From an uncultured Lachnospiraceae bacterium (GTDB taxonomy: Bacteria; Bacillota; Clostridia; Lachnospirales; Lachnospiraceae), in assembly GCA_910577445.1 (NCBI GenBank), contig CAJTMZ010000079.1:1-19510 (forward strand): a stretch of 19,510 nt of DNA, given 5' to 3'. The first letter of the stretch is position 1. Each line of letters opens with the position of its first letter. A program made the translations under genes and the position numbers. The notes below the pieces were generated by a model that was not told the DNA's origin, did not search any database, and saw only the letters and a list, made by a program, of their open reading frames with translations. Below, one piece after another: positions 13,773-19,510 of the stretch.

Positions 13773-14664
13773 ACAGTACCGGGACAGGCTTAAAGAAGCC
13801 ATCATCGGCGAAGATACGATGAATTATCATTATTATGAAGGAAAAAATATTTCCACGGGGGAAGTGATTGACCAGGCGGAAACGCTTCCCTTTTTCGGAG
13901 AGAGAAGACTAATCGTACTGGAAAACAGCGGTCTGTTTAAAAGCGGCGGGGAGCAGCTTGCGGAGTACTTAAAGGAGCCGGCGCCTACCGCTTTCTTTTT
14001 GCTGGTGGAAACGGAAATAGACAAAAGGAGCCGCCTGTATAAGGCCGTTCAGGCAAAGGGTTGCGCGGTGGAGTTTGCCGTTCAGGACGAGAGCACGTTA
14101 AAGCGCTGGATACTGGGCATGGTAAAAAAGGAAAACAAGAAGATTACGGAACCGGCGCTTAACTATTTCCTTGAGAAAACAGGAACGGATATGGAAAATA
14201 TCCGCCGGGAGCTGGAAAAGGTGTTCTGCTACTGTCTGGAGCGGGAATCCGTTACGGAAAAAGATATAAGCGAAATCTGCACGAAAAGGATTGGCAACCA
14301 TATTTTTGATATGGTGGGAGCGATTGCGGACAAAAAGCAGAAAAAAGCGCTGGAGCTTTATTACGAGCTGCTTGCCCAGAAAGAGCCGCCCATGAGAATT
14401 TTGTTTCTGATTGCAAGACAGTTTAACCTGCTTTTACAGGTAAAGGAGCTGAAAAAAAAGGGGTTCCAGAATAAGGCAATCGGCGAAAAGGTGGGACTGC
14501 CGGGATTCATTGCCGGAAAATATGTCGCCCAGTCGGCCCGTTTCCGTACAAAGGAGCTCCGCGCCGCCTTAGAGGAGGCTGTTGAAGCCGAAGAATACAT
14601 TAAAACAGGCCGAATGAACGACAATATGAGCGTTGAAATGCTGATTGTGAAATACAGTAGCTGA
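13690..14664 (+). CDS. holA: DNA polymerase III delta subunit
   Basis: The delta subunit of the clamp loader, which opens the beta sliding clamp so that it can be placed on DNA. The 324-residue length is typical. The N-terminus QVYLLYGEEAYLRKQYRDRL (about residues 11-30) is the family hallmark, the degenerate nucleotide-fold start of HolA. LPFFGERRLIVLENSGLF follows around 59-76, and FDMVGAIADKKQKKALELYYELL and MRILFLIARQFNLLLQVKEL are the C-terminal collar helices. The end has MNDNMSVEMLIVKYSS. I start at ATG 13690 because the Gly-Glu-Glu motif is then correctly placed; a second ATG lies at 13702. The ribosome binding site is weak (GAGAA) and lies inside the upstream gene, so translational coupling is likely. 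It ends six bases from the convergent debranching enzyme gene, with no room for a separate terminator. Confidence 0.95.
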   Translation: MQRLMQDIKTGQFGQVYLLYGEEAYLRKQYRDRLKEAIIGEDTMNYHYYEGKNISTGEVIDQAETLPFFGERRLIVLENSGLFKSGGEQLAEYLKEPAPTAFFLLVETEIDKRSRLYKAVQAKGCAVEFAVQDESTLKRWILGMVKKENKKITEPALNYFLEKTGTDMENIRRELEKVFCYCLERESVTEKDISEICTKRIGNHIFDMVGAIADKKQKKALELYYELLAQKEPPMRILFLIARQFNLLLQVKELKKKGFQNKAIGEKVGLPGFIAGKYVAQSARFRTKELRAALEEAVEAEEYIKTGRMNDNMSVEMLIVKYSS

Positions 14665-14670
14665 CGGGTT

Positions 14671-16782
14671 TTACTCCGCGGCCAGCACAACCACGGTGCG
14701 GGGCGGAACCTTGAGGCTCTTCTCAAAATTGAATTCTGTTTCTGCGGTAAAATCCTTTCCGTCCTCATACTCTAAAAAGGTGTTCACCTTGATTTTCCAC
14801 TTCTTTCCGTCAGGCAAATCGGGAAGCTGCTGATAAAGAGGCTCCCAGTAGGCGTTGATGGTAAAAAAGATGATATCGTCCTCCGTATCTTTTTCGTCGC
14901 GCCCGGCGTACATGATGCTGATGAGCCGGCTGGTGTGGCTGGTTCCGCCGTTCCAGGGATATCCGTTGTGGATGCTGATTTCAGGGAGGCCGCAGGAGGC
15001 CGCCTTGGTGGGCTTCCGCAAAATCGGGTGGTTTTTGCGGAAAGCAATCATATACCGGAAGAAGTCATGGATTTCCTTATAGGTTTCAAGCCTCGTCCAG
15101 TCGAGCCAGGAAATGGGATTATCCTGACAGTAGGCGTTGTTGTTGCCGAACTGGGTGTTGCAAAATTCGTCCCCGGCGTAGAACATGGCGGGACCCCGGC
15201 TGCACATCAGCGTGGCAAAGGCGTTCTTTATCATCCGGCGACGGAGCGCTTTGATTTCCGGGTCGTCGGTTTCGCCCTCAACGCCGCAGTTCCAACTGTT
15301 TCCGTTGTTGTCGCCGTCTGTGTTGTTCCAGCCGTTCTTTTCATTGTGCTTCATATTGTAAGAGTACATATCGTACAGCGTAAATCCGTCGTGACAGTTC
15401 AGGAAATTGATGGAAGCGTTTCTTCCTCTGACGGAGGGGTCGTACAAATCCTTTGAACCCGTAATCCGGGTGAGGGCGGTTCCGGCAAGGCCCTCGTCGC
15501 CTTTCAGGAAACGCCGCATATCGTCGCGGTATCTTCCGTTCCATTCCGACCATCTGTTATAAGCCGGGAAATTGCCCACCTGGTAAAGCCCTGCCGCATC
15601 CCATGCCTCGGCAATCAGCTTGACGTTTCCAAGAATGGGGTCGCAGGCAATGCTCTGCAGAATCGGAGGGTCAGCCATGGGCGCGCCGTTCTGGTCCCTT
15701 GTAAGAATGGAGGCCAAATCGAAACGGAAACCGTCCACCCGGTACTCCGTTACCCAATAGCGCAGGCAGTCGATGATGAAACGCCTTGTCATGGGATGAT
15801 TACCGTTTAATGCGTTTCCGCATCCGCTGAAATTATAATATTCTCCGTTGGGCGTTAAAATATAGTAAATGTTATTGTCGATTCCCTTAAAGGAAAAGCA
15901 GGGGCCGTCCTCGTTGCCCTCGGCGGTGTGGTTGAACACCACGTCGAGAATAACCTCGATGCCGTTTTCCTTCAGTTCATAAATAAGCTGTTTTAGTTCA
16001 TCGCCTTCGTGATTGTGCTCCACCACGGAGGAATAGCTTGTGTTGGGCGCAAAAAAGCAGACGGTATTATAGCCCCAGTAGTTATAGAGCTGTACGCCGT
16101 CCACCACCTTGGCGTTTTCCATCTCGTCAAATTCAAAAATAGGCATCAGCTCAATGGCGTTGATTCCCAAATCTTTCAGATAAGGTATCTTCTGGCGGAG
16201 CCCCTCATAGGTTCCCTTTGCCGAGACGCCGGAGGACTTGTCCATGGTGAATCCTCTTACATGCATTTCATAAATAACCAAATCCTCCAGAGGAATTTCA
16301 AGCTGTTTCATTTTGCCCCAGTCAAAGTTATTCTCAACCACTCTGGCATGATAAGTGAAATGCTTGCCGATTTCCGGGTGTTCCCCCCAGTGCCTCTGGC
16401 CTGTAACGGCGCGGGCGTAAGGGTCAAGCAAAACATTGTTTTTATCAAAAAGAAGTCCTTTTTTCTTGTCATAGGGGCCGTCTAACTGAAAAGCGTATTC
16501 AAAATCTTCGATGTTTATATCGAAAACAAGCATGGAGTAGGTATTTCCGATGTGATAAGATTCGGGGAATTTCAGCTTTGCGTAGGGTGTTGATTCCTGG
16601 GGATGAAAAAGCAGGAGTGTGCAGCTTGTAGCGCCTGAAGAATGGATGGTGAAGCTGACGCCGTTAGAAGCAGCCGCTGCGCCGTCCCTGTTATAAAAAC
16701 CTGGTCGGACCTTAAATCCGTCGATGATGTCCAGTGGCTGCAGTTTGCCGCCGCGTTCCGGTCTGTGCCATACAAATTCCAT
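14671..16782 (-). CDS. glgX: Glycogen debranching enzyme, GlgX/isoamylase type
   Basis: A cytosolic GH13 alpha-1,6-glucosidase of 703 residues that removes branches from glycogen or imported alpha-glucans. It has an N-terminal carbohydrate-binding beta domain (about residues 20-125), then a (beta/alpha)8 barrel with conserved regions I-IV. These are DVVFNHTAEGN (280-290), YRVDGFRFDLAS with nucleophile Asp355, LIAEAWD with acid/base Glu392, and NFLNCHDG with His464-Asp465. The stretch CGNALNGNHP near 321-330 is typical of this subfamily. A C-terminal beta domain ends VPPRTVVVLAAE. The ATG at 16782 follows AAGGAGG. A plausible promoter (TTGCTA, 18 bases, TATAAT; forward 16812-16841) precedes it, beside the palindrome CAAACGTTTG. 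Isoamylase or pullulanase-like specificity cannot be separated by eye. No other glycogen genes are nearby. Confidence 0.93.
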   Translation of the reverse strand: MEFVWHRPERGGKLQPLDIIDGFKVRPGFYNRDGAAAASNGVSFTIHSSGATSCTLLLFHPQESTPYAKLKFPESYHIGNTYSMLVFDINIEDFEYAFQLDGPYDKKKGLLFDKNNVLLDPYARAVTGQRHWGEHPEIGKHFTYHARVVENNFDWGKMKQLEIPLEDLVIYEMHVRGFTMDKSSGVSAKGTYEGLRQKIPYLKDLGINAIELMPIFEFDEMENAKVVDGVQLYNYWGYNTVCFFAPNTSYSSVVEHNHEGDELKQLIYELKENGIEVILDVVFNHTAEGNEDGPCFSFKGIDNNIYYILTPNGEYYNFSGCGNALNGNHPMTRRFIIDCLRYWVTEYRVDGFRFDLASILTRDQNGAPMADPPILQSIACDPILGNVKLIAEAWDAAGLYQVGNFPAYNRWSEWNGRYRDDMRRFLKGDEGLAGTALTRITGSKDLYDPSVRGRNASINFLNCHDGFTLYDMYSYNMKHNEKNGWNNTDGDNNGNSWNCGVEGETDDPEIKALRRRMIKNAFATLMCSRGPAMFYAGDEFCNTQFGNNNAYCQDNPISWLDWTRLETYKEIHDFFRYMIAFRKNHPILRKPTKAASCGLPEISIHNGYPWNGGTSHTSRLISIMYAGRDEKDTEDDIIFFTINAYWEPLYQQLPDLPDGKKWKIKVNTFLEYEDGKDFTAETEFNFEKSLKVPPRTVVVLAAE

Positions 16783-16811
16783 ATATTCATACCTCCTTGT
16801 ACGATGAATTC

Positions 16812-16841
16812 ATTATAACATTATCTGCAGGGAGATAGCAA
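16812..16841 (-). promoter_or_regulatory. Probable promoter of the debranching enzyme gene
   Basis: On the minus strand TTGCTA (forward 16836-16841) and a perfect TATAAT (forward 16812-16817) are 18 bases apart. The start codon follows after about 30 bases that include AAGGAGG. Confidence 0.55.
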
Positions 16842-16851
16842 CAAACGTTTG
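16842..16851. promoter_or_regulatory. CAAACGTTTG palindrome, LacI-family-like operator candidate
   Basis: A perfect 10-base palindrome with a central CG lies between two divergent promoters. It overlaps the -35 box of the NUDIX gene and abuts the -35 box of the debranching enzyme gene. LacI/GalR-type regulators, including CcpA, favour CG-centred palindromes, and a sugar-enzyme gene is a sensible target. The flanks do not give a full CcpA cre consensus, so this is a suggestion only. Confidence 0.3.
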
Positions 16852-16876
16852 ACAAAAACTAACGAGATGCTATACT
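16849..16876 (+). promoter_or_regulatory. Promoter of the NUDIX hydrolase gene
   Basis: TTGACA (16849-16854), 16 bases, TATACT (16871-16876), about 35 bases before the ATG. Both boxes are near consensus. Confidence 0.75.
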
Positions 16877-16911
16877 GTATAGAATATTTCAGAAACGGGG
16901 GGATAAACGGA

Positions 16912-17424
16912 ATGAAAAGCAATCTCACAACACTGTGCCACATCGAAAAAGACAATCAATATCTCATGCTTCACAGGATTTCAAAATCAAATGACATAAA
17001 TAAAGATAAATGGATAGGAGTCGGGGGTCATTTTGAAAAGGGGGAAAGCCCGGAGGAGTGCCTGCTGCGGGAGGTAAAGGAGGAGACGGGACTTACCCTG
17101 ACTTCTTACCGGTTTCGGGGAATCGTGACCTTTTGCCTTGAAAAAGAAGGCGGTGAGGAACTGGTGGAGTATATGTGCCTGTATACTGCGGACGGTTTTG
17201 AGGGAACAATAAAGGAATGCGACGAGGGAGTGCTTGAATGGGTGGAAAAGGACAGGCTGGAGGAGCTTACGCTTTGGGAGGGCGACCTTCTTTTCCTCAA
17301 TCTTCTGCGCAAAGAGGCGCCTTTCTTTTCCATGAAGCTCTGTTATAGGGAGAATGGAAAGCTGTATTTTGCGTCCCTTGACGGGCGGGAGATTGCTCTT
17401 GACGGCTGCGGAGCGCGGGAATAA
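16912..17424 (+). CDS. NUDIX hydrolase (MutT/MTH1-like, probable 8-oxo-dGTP diphosphatase)
   Basis: A 170-residue cytosolic pyrophosphohydrolase. The Nudix box is exact at residues 39-61 (G-x5-E-x7-REVKEETGL, with Glu54, Glu57 and Glu58 as metal ligands). The preceding NKDKWIGVGGHFEKGE and following EGVLEWVEKDRL are like the branch of the family that cleans oxidised purine nucleotides (MutT/MTH1). The true substrate cannot be fixed by sequence alone. I start at ATG 16912 (MKSNLTTLCHI), preceded by GGGGGG; an open stretch upstream overlaps the promoter and is not used. The last 35 residues form an extra tail after the Nudix fold (MKLCYRENGKLYFASLDGRE). It is probably monocistronic, although no clear terminator was seen before ftsH. 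Confidence 0.9.
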   Translation: MKSNLTTLCHIEKDNQYLMLHRISKSNDINKDKWIGVGGHFEKGESPEECLLREVKEETGLTLTSYRFRGIVTFCLEKEGGEELVEYMCLYTADGFEGTIKECDEGVLEWVEKDRLEELTLWEGDLLFLNLLRKEAPFFSMKLCYRENGKLYFASLDGREIALDGCGARE

Positions 17425-17455
17425 AATATTTTATAAATTGTTTATATTCCCGTAA

Positions 17456-17557
17456 TTGACTTTTCACTGTAACAGGAATAAATTTTACATTATACAGTTT
17501 ATGTGAAAACGTTTGTTTCCATCTAAAGAGTTTGTGTCTGCACAGCATCCGCAAACT
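17456..17557 (+). promoter_or_regulatory. Leader region of ftsH: candidate promoter, AAACGTTTG site and small hairpin
   Basis: TTGACT (17456-17461) is 17 bases from TAAATT (17479-17484), a moderate promoter. A second -10-like TATACA lies at 17491. The word AAACGTTTG (17507-17515) repeats the palindrome core seen before the NUDIX gene. Further down, AGTTTG (17529-17534) pairs with CAAACT (17552-17557) to form a leader hairpin. A transcript from this promoter would have an untranslated leader of about 100 bases. Confidence 0.4.
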
Positions 17558-17596
17558 TTGTCATGGGATTAAAGACAGCGCAGAAATGAGGTAAAT

Positions 17597-19420
17597 ATGA
17601 AAGAAGTAAAACAACCAAGGAAACCGTTGATATTTTATTATTTTATTGTGATGCTGATAATGATGCTGCTAAACAGCTTGCTGTTCCCGAAGCTTCTGCG
17701 CCAGCAGGTGGAAAATGTGGACTACGGCACGTTTCTGGGCATGGTGGACGATAAAGAAGTGGCCATGGTGCAGATAGAGGGAGATTATATTTATTTCACC
17801 GACAAGCAGGAGAAGCCGCTCTTTTACAGAACCGCCACCTTTGAGGACCCGGAGCTTGTGGAACGGCTGCGGGAGTCGGGATGTTCCTTCGGCCGGGTAG
17901 TGCAGGAGGAGATGTCTCCCTTTTTAAGCTTTATCCTAAGCTGGGTCCTTCCCATCGTGATATTTATCGCAATCGGACAGTTTCTTTCCGGCAGGCTGAT
18001 GAAACGGATGGGCGGCGGGATTCCGTCCATGCAGTTCGGCAAGAGCAACGCAAAGATTTACGTGGAATCCACCACCGGAATTAAATTCAGCGATGTGGCG
18101 GGAGAAGACGAGGCAAAAGAGGTACTCACGGAGATAGTGGACTTCCTCCACAATCCCCAGAAATATCAGGAAATCGGTGCGTCCATGCCAAAGGGAGCAT
18201 TGCTTGTTGGACCGCCGGGAACCGGCAAGACGCTTCTCGCAAAGGCGGTGGCCGGGGAGGCCAATGTTCCGTTTTTCTCGATTTCCGGCTCTGAATTTGT
18301 GGAAATGTTCGTGGGAATGGGAGCCGCAAAGGTCAGGGATTTGTTTAAGCAGGCCAATGAGAAAGCACCCTGTATTGTGTTTATCGACGAGATTGATACC
18401 ATAGGCAAAAAGCGCGACAATGGCGGTATGGGCGGCAATGATGAGAGGGAGCAGACCCTGAACCAGCTTCTCACGGAGATGGACGGGTTTGACGGCTCTA
18501 AGGGAGTTGTGATTCTGGCGGCAACCAACAGACCGGAATCGTTAGACCCGGCGCTTCTACGGCCCGGACGGTTCGACAGGCGGGTTCCCGTGGAACTCCC
18601 GGACCTTGCAGGCAGGGAGGCGATTTTAAAAGTACACGCCAGAAAGATAAAGCTGGGAGACAATGTTGATTTCAACGCCATTGCAAGGGCAGCCTCCGGC
18701 GCGTCGGGCGCGGAGCTTGCCAACATGGTAAACGAGGCGGCCCTCCGGGCTGTCCGGGAAGGACGGCAGTATGTAATACAGGCCGATTTGGAGGAGAGTA
18801 TCGAGGTGGTAATTGCAGGATACCAGAAGAAGAACAAGGTACTTTCTGACAAGGAAAGGCTGATAGTATCCTACCATGAAATCGGACATGCGCTGGTGGC
18901 GGCGCTGCAGAGCCATTCCGCCCCGGTTACAAAGATTACCATTATTCCCCGCACATCCGGCGCGCTGGGTTATACCATGCAGGTGGACGAGGGGGAACAC
19001 AACCTTATGAGCAAGGAAGAGATTGAAAACAAGATTGCCACGTTTACCGGCGGGAGGGTGGCGGAGGAACTTATTTTCCGTTCCATTACCACCGGAGCGT
19101 CGAACGATATCGAGCAGGCCACCAAGCTTGCAAGGGCCATGATTACGAGATACGGCATGAGCGAGGAGTTCGGCATGGTTGCCCTCGAAACCGTATCGAA
19201 TCAGTACCTTGGAGGAGACGCTTCTCTTGCATGTTCGGAAAACACCGCCAGGGAAATCGACAGAAAGGTAATAGAAACGGTAAGGAGCCAGTACGAAAAG
19301 GCGAAAAATCTTCTCTCCGACAACATGGAAAAGCTGCACGAGCTTGCCAAATACCTGTATGAGAAAGAAACGATTACGGGAGAGGAATTTATGGAGATTT
19401 TAAACGCCGGGGATGTATAA
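17597..19420 (+). CDS. ftsH: ATP-dependent zinc metalloprotease FtsH
   Basis: A membrane-bound AAA+ protease that degrades misfolded membrane and selected regulatory proteins. The 607-residue chain has a transmembrane helix at about 11-30, a short extracytoplasmic domain (about 31-108), and a second helix at 109-130. The AAA module follows: Walker A GPPGTGKT 205-212, pore loop FVGMG about 238-242, Walker B VFIDEID 261-267, and the second region of homology ATNRPESLDPALLRPGRFDRR 309-329. The M41 peptidase domain has the zinc site HEIGH at 427-431 and the third ligand region SITTGASNDIEQAT. HEIGH replaces the more usual HEAGH but keeps both His and the Glu. The long C-terminal tail of many FtsH proteins is absent. 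The ATG at 17597 follows GAGGT. Genomes of this group often carry several ftsH copies, so this may be a paralog of a housekeeping one. Confidence 0.96.
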   Translation: MKEVKQPRKPLIFYYFIVMLIMMLLNSLLFPKLLRQQVENVDYGTFLGMVDDKEVAMVQIEGDYIYFTDKQEKPLFYRTATFEDPELVERLRESGCSFGRVVQEEMSPFLSFILSWVLPIVIFIAIGQFLSGRLMKRMGGGIPSMQFGKSNAKIYVESTTGIKFSDVAGEDEAKEVLTEIVDFLHNPQKYQEIGASMPKGALLVGPPGTGKTLLAKAVAGEANVPFFSISGSEFVEMFVGMGAAKVRDLFKQANEKAPCIVFIDEIDTIGKKRDNGGMGGNDEREQTLNQLLTEMDGFDGSKGVVILAATNRPESLDPALLRPGRFDRRVPVELPDLAGREAILKVHARKIKLGDNVDFNAIARAASGASGAELANMVNEAALRAVREGRQYVIQADLEESIEVVIAGYQKKNKVLSDKERLIVSYHEIGHALVAALQSHSAPVTKITIIPRTSGALGYTMQVDEGEHNLMSKEEIENKIATFTGGRVAEELIFRSITTGASNDIEQATKLARAMITRYGMSEEFGMVALETVSNQYLGGDASLACSENTAREIDRKVIETVRSQYEKAKNLLSDNMEKLHELAKYLYEKETITGEEFMEILNAGDV

Positions 19421-19448
19421 TACCAGATTTCAATATAGTTTATTGATT

Positions 19449-19505
19449 CCCGCGGGCAATGAGCCAAGCGGCTGCGAAGCAGACATTTGGCGAATGCCGC
19501 GAGGG
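19449..19505. other. Compact multi-hairpin element downstream of ftsH
   Basis: Three nested stems stack almost end to end. The outer arm CCCGCGGGCA (19449-19458) pairs with TGCCGCGAGGG (19495-19505), with one mismatch and one bulge. The middle arm GCCAA (19463-19467) pairs with TTGGC (19487-19491). The tip is CTGC-GAA-GCAG (19472-19482). It starts 28 bases after the ftsH stop and lacks a T-run within the window. It may be a dispersed palindromic repeat, a small structured RNA, or part of a terminator cut off by the window edge. Confidence 0.55.
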
Positions 19506-19510
19506 TCACA

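Noticed and set aside
16849..16911. Upstream start for the NUDIX protein adding 21 residues
   Set aside because: The extension would begin inside the -35 box of the gene's own promoter and has no ribosome binding site; the ATG at 16912 has one.

Overview
The window looks like a chromosomal segment of a spore-forming, Gram-positive Clostridia bacterium, most probably Lachnospiraceae. The reasons are a spoIIID gene with a sigma-E-like promoter, AGGAGG-type ribosome binding sites, a queT-type transporter behind a preQ1-like riboswitch, and Firmicutes-type guaA, holA and ftsH. This placement is inferred from protein character, not from a phylogenetic marker.

Layout. Bases 1-393 hold the 3' end of a gene whose style suggests an integrated mobile element. 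A bidirectional hairpin terminator follows, then a junction zone (about 469-570) that abuts the 3' end of a guaA-like gene; guaA 3' ends are known island integration sites. Two guaA-type genes lie in tandem on the minus strand: a full-length GMP synthase (1935-3476) and, downstream, a shorter paralog (571-1863) with a gutted, catalytically dead glutaminase domain. Further minus-strand genes follow: a MATE transporter, spoIIID and a HerA-like (DUF853) ATPase. The ATPase is divergent from queT (+), which has its own promoter and riboswitch leader. A shared terminator separates queT from a minus-strand block: an 848-residue membrane-anchored protein of unknown function with a degenerate C39-like C-terminus, an XRE regulator with a membrane tail, and a DUF4097 protein built of SGNI repeats.

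At 12342-12517 a long imperfect palindrome fills the divergent intergenic region. The plus strand then carries a response-regulator receiver domain fused to a small (p)ppGpp synthetase (12618-13772). It overlaps holA (DNA polymerase III delta) by 83 bases. A GlgX/isoamylase-type debranching enzyme converges on holA. Divergent from it is a NUDIX hydrolase, followed by ftsH and, at the window edge, a compact multi-hairpin element.

Most interesting: the receiver-alarmone synthetase fusion, which would tie phosphorelay input to (p)ppGpp output and has no histidine kinase in the window. Next are the tandem GMP synthase paralog lacking its glutaminase machinery, the intergenic palindrome, and the large exported pseudo-peptidase-like protein. 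GTP metabolism appears at both ends of the window: GMP synthases make the GTP precursor and (p)ppGpp synthetases use GDP/GTP. The genes are far apart, so a functional link is only speculation.
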